A DNA stretch of 17,936 nt from Sphingomonadales bacterium (GTDB lineage: Bacteria > Bacteroidota > Bacteroidia > UBA7662), in assembly GCA_016872225.1 (NCBI GenBank), contig VHAW01000019.1:1-17936 (forward strand), read 5' to 3'. Under the pieces are notes generated by a model, which was not told the DNA's origin, searched no databases, and saw nothing but the letters and a program-made list of their open reading frames with translations. Positions 12,835-17,936 of the stretch are shown here, piece after piece (the stretch's first letter is position 1; every line of letters starts with the position of its first letter). A program made the position numbers and the translations under genes.

Positions 12835-14148
12835 ATGAACAAAATCCCCCTCGTTGCAGGCCGTGAATTTTTCACCCGTATTCAAAGCCGCACCTTCATT
12901 ATTATGTCCTTACTCGGACCCCTTTTGTTTGGGCTGTTCATTCTGGTTCCGGTGCTAATGGCCCAATGGGACAACGAATCTACCACCGTTTGGATCCACG
13001 ATCCTTCCGGGAATTTTGATAGTGCTTTTGCGAACACGGACGGAATGAAATTCGAAAAATTACCCCAAGGTACATTGAGCAAGGGTCAACTTAATGCCAA
13101 GGATAGCGCCAACATTCGCGAATTGTTACAAGAATCCGAAACGGGCGTCCTTTCCCTGCAAGTTCTGGACTCTTCATGGAATACCAACATCGCCTATTTT
13201 TCAGAACAATCCGCAGGGCTCCAAATCACCCAACACATCGAAGAAGCGGTCAACGATCGAATTTACCAACTTCGAATGACCCAATACGGCCTTGATCCAC
13301 AAGACATTGAATCCCTAAATACAGAATCAGACCTTAAAGCCTACGTGTGGACCGAAGAGGGCAGCCAAGACAGCCATACCGAAATGGCCACCATGCTGGG
13401 CTTCGGAGCCGCCCTGCTCATGTACATGTTTATCTTTTTGTATGGAAGCATGGTCATGCGCGGTGTGATTGAAGAAAAAGCAGGAAGGGTTATGGAACTT
13501 CTGATTTCGACCACCAGCCCTTTTCAGTTGATGATGGGCAAGATTCTTGGGATTGCCTCTGTAGGGCTCTTCCAGTTTGTTTTGTGGATATTGTTGGGAA
13601 CCGGCATCAGCACTTTGGTTGGTGCCTTGGGCTTAAGTGAAAATTCTCCACCAAGTACGACCACAGGCATGACGGATTCCGAACTCCCCACCACCAACCC
13701 GGATTGGATGCAGATGCTGGGATCTATGCCCTGGGAAAGCATTATTCCTTTGTTCTTGTTTTACTTTCTTTGCGGGTATTTTCTATACGCTGCCCTCTTC
13801 GCAGCAGTTGGCTCTGCGGTGGATTCCGAAGGCGATTCCCAACAACTGGTCATGCCAATCAGTATGCCCATTATCCTGGCCATCATCACCTCTCAATTTG
13901 TGATGCAAAACCCCCACGGTTCGTTGGCTTTTTGGATGAGCATGTTTCCCCTCACCTCGCCCATTCTGATGGTCGTTCGCCTTCCCTTTGGAGTCCCCTT
14001 CTGGGAAATTGCCTTATCCATCAGCTTTTTGGTAGCGGCCTTTGTGGGTTCAGTTTGGATAGCAGGGCGCATTTTTCGAATTGGGGTCTTGATGTACGGC
14101 CAGAAAGTATCCCTGGGACTTCTTCGCAAGTGGCTCTTCTATCGCTAA
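12835..14148 (+). CDS. ABC-2 type permease (NatB-like)
   Basis: A 437-residue membrane subunit that pairs with the preceding ATPase. It begins with a short cytoplasmic tail (MNKIPLVAGREFFTRIQSR), a first membrane helix near residues 21-43, then a long extracytoplasmic domain (about 45-180). A cluster of membrane helices follows from about 187 to the end. The motif IEEKAGRVMELLISTTSPFQ after the second helix is typical of the ABC2_membrane_3 (NatB/YhaP) family and links to the ATPase. A small polar loop rich in Thr, Ser and Pro lies near 270-290. ATG 12835 is the only reasonable start. The phosphatase gene follows 15 bases later in the same direction. Confidence 0.92.
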   Translation: MNKIPLVAGREFFTRIQSRTFIIMSLLGPLLFGLFILVPVLMAQWDNESTTVWIHDPSGNFDSAFANTDGMKFEKLPQGTLSKGQLNAKDSANIRELLQESETGVLSLQVLDSSWNTNIAYFSEQSAGLQITQHIEEAVNDRIYQLRMTQYGLDPQDIESLNTESDLKAYVWTEEGSQDSHTEMATMLGFGAALLMYMFIFLYGSMVMRGVIEEKAGRVMELLISTTSPFQLMMGKILGIASVGLFQFVLWILLGTGISTLVGALGLSENSPPSTTTGMTDSELPTTNPDWMQMLGSMPWESIIPLFLFYFLCGYFLYAALFAAVGSAVDSEGDSQQLVMPISMPIILAIITSQFVMQNPHGSLAFWMSMFPLTSPILMVVRLPFGVPFWEIALSISFLVAAFVGSVWIAGRIFRIGVLMYGQKVSLGLLRKWLFYR

Positions 14149-14163
14149 TTTTCATAACAGCTC

Positions 14164-15222
14164 TTGAACGGGATCTTCCATCATCCGGGTGATCGCCTTG
14201 CGGTGGTTGATATGGGGACCAATGTCTTTGGCCTTGTCATCGGCACGGAGAGCGCGAACAGACATGCGCAATGGATCCACCGTTCTGAAATTGAGGTAGG
14301 CTTGGCCTCCGAGGGATTTGGAACCTTGAATGAAGCGGGCCGAAAGCGGGCCGAAAATGCGCTTCAACAACACCTTCAAAGAGCTTTGCACTATGAAGTG
14401 ACCGCCTTTTACGGGTTTGGTACGTCGGCCCTTCGCCTATGGGCCCAAGCCCCTGAATGGATGAACCGTACCGCCCATGCACTGCAGCAAAGCATTCCCA
14501 TCAATCAACAAATTCCAATCAAGTTCTCAGTAATCTCCGGCAGCCAAGAAGCCGAATGGATTCGCCTCGGTCTTCAGCAATCAGGGCTCTTGGAGAATGG
14601 CCCTGTCTTGATCAACGATATTGGGGGAGGCTCTGTGGAGCTTGTGCTTTGCCACGGTCCAAGAACCTACCTTGCCCTTTCTCTGCCATTGGGCATGCGA
14701 AAATTATTGCAACAATTTCCAATTCATAAAACGCTGATTCATTCAAAAGATCCTCAAAATCTTTCTATTAAAGAGACCTGTTATCAAGAGGCCTTTCAAC
14801 AATGTTACAATTTCCTTCTCAGGGAATTCAAAGAACAATTGGGTGAAACCTTAGCCCAAATTCAACCTAATCGAATCCTAGGTACCGCAGGCCCGTACAG
14901 CACCCTTGAACAATGGACCCGTGCCTACCTTTCTGATAATAACGAATCAGAACCCTTGATTTCAAGAGCGCTTTGCGCAGCCTTTGGAGATGCCGCAACC
15001 CTTAGACTGGTAGGCACGTACCCGCCCTTACGCCCCCTTTCCACCGATGCCGTGGTACATGCCTCTGCTTTGATGCTGGCCCTTAGCGATGCAACCGGAG
15101 GTCTACCTATCCAGACCACGGAACTCTCCATGCGGGAAGGCGCACTCCTTGCCCAGTTTCATAACCCTTACACCTTCACTCCCTGGGCTGCACCAATATC
15201 AACCGGTCTGAACAGCGGGTAA
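14164..15222 (+). CDS. Ppx/GppA-family phosphatase (exopolyphosphatase / pppGpp phosphohydrolase)
   Basis: A 352-residue cytoplasmic member of the ASKHA fold that removes phosphate from polyphosphate or pppGpp. Motifs: RLAVVDMGTNVFGLVIG (11-27, phosphate loop 1), GFGTSALR (85-91), ISGSQEAEWI with Glu129, NDIGGGSVEL (151-160, loop 2) and LGTAGPYSTL in place of the more usual GTGGT loop. The start is taken as TTG 14164: a stop lies nine bases upstream in frame and the first ATG falls inside the conserved DxGTN loop. Length fits the short form with only the two ASKHA domains. Its last 47 bases overlap the 3' end of the helicase gene on the other strand. Substrate choice cannot be decided from sequence. 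Confidence 0.88.
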   Translation: MNGIFHHPGDRLAVVDMGTNVFGLVIGTESANRHAQWIHRSEIEVGLASEGFGTLNEAGRKRAENALQQHLQRALHYEVTAFYGFGTSALRLWAQAPEWMNRTAHALQQSIPINQQIPIKFSVISGSQEAEWIRLGLQQSGLLENGPVLINDIGGGSVELVLCHGPRTYLALSLPLGMRKLLQQFPIHKTLIHSKDPQNLSIKETCYQEAFQQCYNFLLREFKEQLGETLAQIQPNRILGTAGPYSTLEQWTRAYLSDNNESEPLISRALCAAFGDAATLRLVGTYPPLRPLSTDAVVHASALMLALSDATGGLPIQTTELSMREGALLAQFHNPYTFTPWAAPISTGLNSG

Positions 15223-16630
15223 CGGCCGTGTACAACCAACGCAAATAACTCACCGGGTCTTGCACCGCATAAGGTCTTTCCAACAACAGATACACCCTGG
15301 ACCAAGCGCCCCCTTGGGCCTTATGCACCGTCTGAGCATACGGATACTTGACCCAAAGGGCGGACATGTAAGGATCTTTTTCCATCAAATCCGGGTCCAC
15401 CACACGATGCTGCCACAAGGCCATTTGCTGGATCGGATTCAGGGAAGCCTGTCCTGATTGAAGTAAATCAAGGCACAATTTCCCCTCAAAAGTCCTTTCC
15501 TCACCGTCCATCCCGATCCAGTCCAAGACGGCATTCATCCACGCCATACCGGCATGCTGATGCGTCCTCCCTACTCTTTTCAAAAGCCGAATCTCCTCCC
15601 CGTTCGCCAACAAATGACCGCCGCTCAGGTACTGGTTGCGGACCACCAAAAGAGACTCCCCTTCTTGAGGCCTGGCCACTTGGCGACCGAAACGCCTAAG
15701 CCGATACCCGTTATTGAACTTGGATGCCCATGCATTTGAATAAGCCAGCAACACACTTTGACCAGGCTCGTAATACTTCTCAAAATCAAGAATCGCGGTG
15801 TGCATCGTAGCATGCAGCAAAGGCTCTTCCTCGCTTCCTTCTTCTGCATAGACCTTAATCCACTCGCCAAAGAGCGTCCACCATGCACCACTCTCATATT
15901 CTTGAACGATACCCCCTTCAGAATCACCTTGAACGCCCGCCATGCAGCGCTTTTCCCATTGCATCCAGTCTAGAATGCAACCGGCCAAAGTCAAAACCGG
16001 GGATAAAGCCGATTGACGGTACCTTCCGGCCAATTCAATTTTACGAAAGTCACAGCCCCATGTTGTCCAAGAGCTCGGAAGAAAAGCAGGAGATTCTATT
16101 TCCCCCACCGGTGGAAGCTGGTACGGATCTCCCACCAGGATAATTTTGTGCCAAGAAGAAGATTCATGAATTTGTTGCAATAAATCTGCAATAAGCGACT
16201 CTCCGCCACCGCTTCCGTTGCCCATCATGGAAGCCTCATCCACCACAAAAACACAAGGCTCATCCCTTTCCATAGACTTCAATTCAAAGCGTACCTTGAA
16301 CCCTCTACCGTTTATCGAATCATCCTCGACGGGACGGTACAATTGACGATGCAAGGTATTCGCTCTGCAACGAGCTGTATGCGCAAGGACCTTGGCCGCA
16401 CGGCCGGTAGGCGCCAACAAAACCACCGGCTTGTCCGCTTGACGCATCCACCGAACCAAGGCCTTCATCATAAAGGTTTTGCCACTTCCGGCAGGCCCTA
16501 TCATCACCAAGACTCCTTTCTCCTTGTCGTCCAGGACAAATTGCTCCAAGGCTTCCAACGCCAAACGTTGCGAATCATCTGCATGAATGCCAGGATTCAG
16601 GCCTTCGAATATCCCTAACATATTCTTCAT
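15176..16630 (-). CDS. RecD-like superfamily 1 helicase (AAA ATPase)
   Basis: A 484-residue ATP-dependent helicase of the RecD/Pif1-type SF1B group, probably acting 5'-3' on DNA. Motifs in order: Walker A GPAGSGKT at 45-52, Ia LLAPTGRAAKVL, Walker B FVVDEASMM with Asp131-Glu132, motif III ILVGDPYQLPPVG, the arginine-containing AGRYRQS, motif V AQTVHKAQGGAW and motif VI LYTAVTRCSDRLILV just before the end (UvrD_C_2 type). There is no RecB or RecC neighbour and no N-terminal extension, so it is a stand-alone helicase rather than a RecBCD subunit. It follows the DUF3050 gene by 42 bases on the same strand. Its last 47 bases overlap the end of the ppx-like gene and encode part of motif VI. Confidence 0.92.
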   Translation of the reverse strand: MKNMLGIFEGLNPGIHADDSQRLALEALEQFVLDDKEKGVLVMIGPAGSGKTFMMKALVRWMRQADKPVVLLAPTGRAAKVLAHTARCRANTLHRQLYRPVEDDSINGRGFKVRFELKSMERDEPCVFVVDEASMMGNGSGGGESLIADLLQQIHESSSWHKIILVGDPYQLPPVGEIESPAFLPSSWTTWGCDFRKIELAGRYRQSALSPVLTLAGCILDWMQWEKRCMAGVQGDSEGGIVQEYESGAWWTLFGEWIKVYAEEGSEEEPLLHATMHTAILDFEKYYEPGQSVLLAYSNAWASKFNNGYRLRRFGRQVARPQEGESLLVVRNQYLSGGHLLANGEEIRLLKRVGRTHQHAGMAWMNAVLDWIGMDGEERTFEGKLCLDLLQSGQASLNPIQQMALWQHRVVDPDLMEKDPYMSALWVKYPYAQTVHKAQGGAWSRVYLLLERPYAVQDPVSYLRWLYTAVTRCSDRLILVQPRE

Positions 16631-16672
16631 AAAACGAGCAGGGCTGATGGATTCACCCCACCAAGGTAGGCT

Positions 16673-17509
16673 TTACAAGACCTCTTCCAAAACCTGCATC
16701 GCACCGACTTCAACGATGGCATCCCACAAAGCGCAACGGGCTTGCAAGGCATCTTTCACGGCCTCTGCCGCCTCTTGCCACAAAACAGGATCCGAACCGC
16801 AGGCCCATTCGGTCATACGGTACGCCAAATGCTTGTGCTGTTCACCGTCCACCTCGATATGCCTTTCGAGATAATAGACAAACGACGACAATTTACCGGG
16901 AAACTCACGGTTCATGGTTTCTACCATCCGAACGAACATGTCCGGGATCAAATCCTCTCTCCCCAGGGTGAAGACCGCAGCCAATTCGTGGGTACCTGCT
17001 CGACGAATCAAATCAAAGGTTCGGCGATTAAAGGCCAATCCCCCGTCCGGCAACCCTGTGTGTTCCCCTTGGTCCATATTCCATCGATAATCCTGCACAT
17101 ATCGCTCGATGGCTTCTGTTTGAAGACCCAATTCCCTCATGGCCCTGAGGTACAGCTCAAAGTGAGAAATATGACCGCCTTGCGGATCCTCGTCACTCTC
17201 CTCCCCCAAAACTATTTCGTTGATCAAGTAACGAACCTCCGGGTCCCCAACCGGTTTCCATGGCAACTGCATACCCGTCAACCGTAATTGCAGGCCTTTG
17301 ACCAAGGACATGAAATCCCAAACGGCATGGGCATGGTGGACCATAAAAACCCGCACATGATCAATGCTCCGCATGGACCGGTACAGGGGATGATCCAAAA
17401 GGGTTTGACGGTAAGGGGCCACAGCCTCGATCAGGCCTTGCATGGATTGTATAGAATGGACAGAATGGGGTGACATGAGAGCGGATTTTAACTGTCTTAT
17501 GAACGCCAT
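16673..17509 (-). CDS. DUF3050 protein, heme-oxygenase-like fold
   Basis: A protein of up to 278 residues that matches DUF3050 over its length: HPLYRSMRSIDHVRVFM, HAHAVWDFMSLVKGLQLRLT, PWKPVG, INEIVLGEESDED, SHFELYLRAM, GREDLIPDMF and YLERHIEVDGEQH. It is mainly helical with no signal peptide. The family is thought to share the heme-oxygenase-like helical fold; its reaction is unknown to me. Conserved acidic and His residues on separate helices (Glu103/104, His116, Glu185, His217, Asp221, His225) could bind metal, as discussed in the findings. The start could be ATG 17509, 17476 or 17443; the conserved part begins near residue 33, so all keep it. It is upstream of the RecD-like gene and divergent from nhaD. 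Confidence 0.87.
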   Translation of the reverse strand: MAFIRQLKSALMSPHSVHSIQSMQGLIEAVAPYRQTLLDHPLYRSMRSIDHVRVFMVHHAHAVWDFMSLVKGLQLRLTGMQLPWKPVGDPEVRYLINEIVLGEESDEDPQGGHISHFELYLRAMRELGLQTEAIERYVQDYRWNMDQGEHTGLPDGGLAFNRRTFDLIRRAGTHELAAVFTLGREDLIPDMFVRMVETMNREFPGKLSSFVYYLERHIEVDGEQHKHLAYRMTEWACGSDPVLWQEAAEAVKDALQARCALWDAIVEVGAMQVLEEVL

Positions 17510-17525
17510 TCCGTCGCTCGGGTTT

Positions 17526-17533
17526 TACCTTTG
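17526..17533 (+). promoter_or_regulatory. Candidate -7 element of nhaD
   Basis: TACCTTTG is a perfect TAnnTTTG match 35 bases before the nhaD ATG at 17569, in the gap between the divergent DUF3050 and nhaD genes. The leader would be about 30 bases and include the AT palindrome ATTTTTAAAAAT at 17542-17553. No clear -33 TTG. Confidence 0.45.
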
Positions 17534-17568
17534 GCCAGCAAATTTTTAAAAATCTGTAACCCAGCCTT

Positions 17569-17936
17569 ATGGTAATCGCCCTCATTTTGGTCTTTGTGCT
17601 CGGCTACGCCGCCATTGCCTTGGAGCATCCAATCAAAATCAACAAAACCGCTTCGGCCCTCCTCACCGCGGTGATCGCCTGGACCCTCCTGGTCATGTTG
17701 CCCATGCCACCAGGCATCGAAAAAACCTCCGACTTCGCCGCCTACCTAAGCGGGTTGGGTGAAACGGGCCTTGGAAACCTGCAGGAACATTTTAGCCATT
17801 TTGTGGGTCATGAATTAAGCCACCATTTGGGAAGCATCTCCGAAATTTTGTTCTTTTTGTTGGGCGCCATGACCATTGTCGAATTGGTCGATGCGCATCA
17901 GGGATTCCGAATTATCACCGACCGCATTACCACCAA
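17569..17936 (+). CDS. nhaD: NhaD-type Na+/H+ antiporter, 3' end cut off
   Basis: The first 122 residues of a membrane protein run open to the window edge. Hydrophobic segments lie at about residues 1-18 (VIALILVFVLGYAAIAL) and 27-45 (ALLTAVIAWTLLVMLP). A His-rich hydrophilic stretch follows (HFSHFVGHELSHH, about 79-91). Then comes the NhaD signature FFLLGAMTIVELVDAHQGF followed by RIITDRITT. These match the N-terminus of NhaD in the ion transporter superfamily, which exchanges Na+ or Li+ for protons across the inner membrane. ATG 17569 is the natural start: the first membrane helix begins at once. It is divergent from the DUF3050 gene with a 59-base gap and has its own -7 element. Confidence 0.9.
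   Translation, partial: MVIALILVFVLGYAAIALEHPIKINKTASALLTAVIAWTLLVMLPMPPGIEKTSDFAAYLSGLGETGLGNLQEHFSHFVGHELSHHLGSISEILFFLLGAMTIVELVDAHQGFRIITDRITT

Noticed and set aside
13704..14192. 162-residue plus-strand open frame in another frame of the permease gene
   Set aside because: It overlaps the membrane helices of the permease and reads as a Pro/His/Arg-rich sequence without motifs.
16742..17287. 181-residue open frame opposite the DUF3050 gene
   Set aside because: Antisense to a conserved DUF3050 sequence; no domain or start signal.

Overview
The window is a gene-dense chromosomal segment of a bacterium of the phylum Bacteroidota. Three things point there. First, TAnnTTTG-type -7 promoter octamers sit just upstream of at least seven genes and Shine-Dalgarno sequences are poor. 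Second, a secreted enzyme ends in a type IX secretion (T9SS)-like C-terminal domain. Third, there is an nrnA-FKBP lipoprotein pair of the sort linked with gliding/T9SS bacteria. The code is standard, since TGA is used as a stop. I cannot name a genus. No tRNA, rRNA, CRISPR array, transposase or integrase is visible, and no gap between genes exceeds about 100 bases.

Layout. Minus strand 2501-1: purK, purE and a secreted alpha/beta hydrolase (cut by the left edge) form one operon. Plus strand 2576-4410: rsmA/ksgA overlaps a 2-hydroxyacid (phosphoglycerate-type) dehydrogenase. Plus strand 4460-9901 is the accessory-looking part. It holds a DUF1801 protein, a secreted GH18 chitinase with dockerin-like repeats, a secreted cyanophycinase-like (S51) peptidase with a T9SS-type tail, an AlkB-family alkane/fatty-chain monooxygenase with its own promoter and a palindrome in its leader, and an FkbM methyltransferase. 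Minus strand 11786-9923: an NrnA-like DHH phosphoesterase followed by a two-domain FKBP lipoprotein. Plus strand 11811-15222: an ABC ATPase, its NatB-like permease and a Ppx/GppA phosphatase. Minus strand 17509-15176: a DUF3050 protein and a RecD-like helicase; the helicase overlaps the phosphatase tail to tail. Plus strand from 17569: an NhaD-type Na+/H+ antiporter, cut by the right edge.

How the genes work together. PurK and PurE catalyse consecutive steps of purine synthesis. The chitinase and the S51 peptidase are both exported and adjacent, which suggests extracellular polymer degradation. NrnA would recycle short RNA fragments or pAp; the FKBP lipoprotein would help folding in the envelope. 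The ABC pair forms an ATP-driven exporter.

Most of the window is ordinary housekeeping. The points most worth a second look are: the nrnA/natA-like divergent promoter, where two perfect -7 elements face each other in 24 bases; the perfect palindrome between the alkB promoter and its start codon; the chitinase/S51 pair with two different C-terminal modules; the orphan AlkB; possible metal-ligand residues in the DUF3050 protein; a recent-looking tandem duplication in the ABC ATPase linker; and the overlapping 3' ends of ppx and the helicase. I did not find a clear, wholly new multi-gene system.
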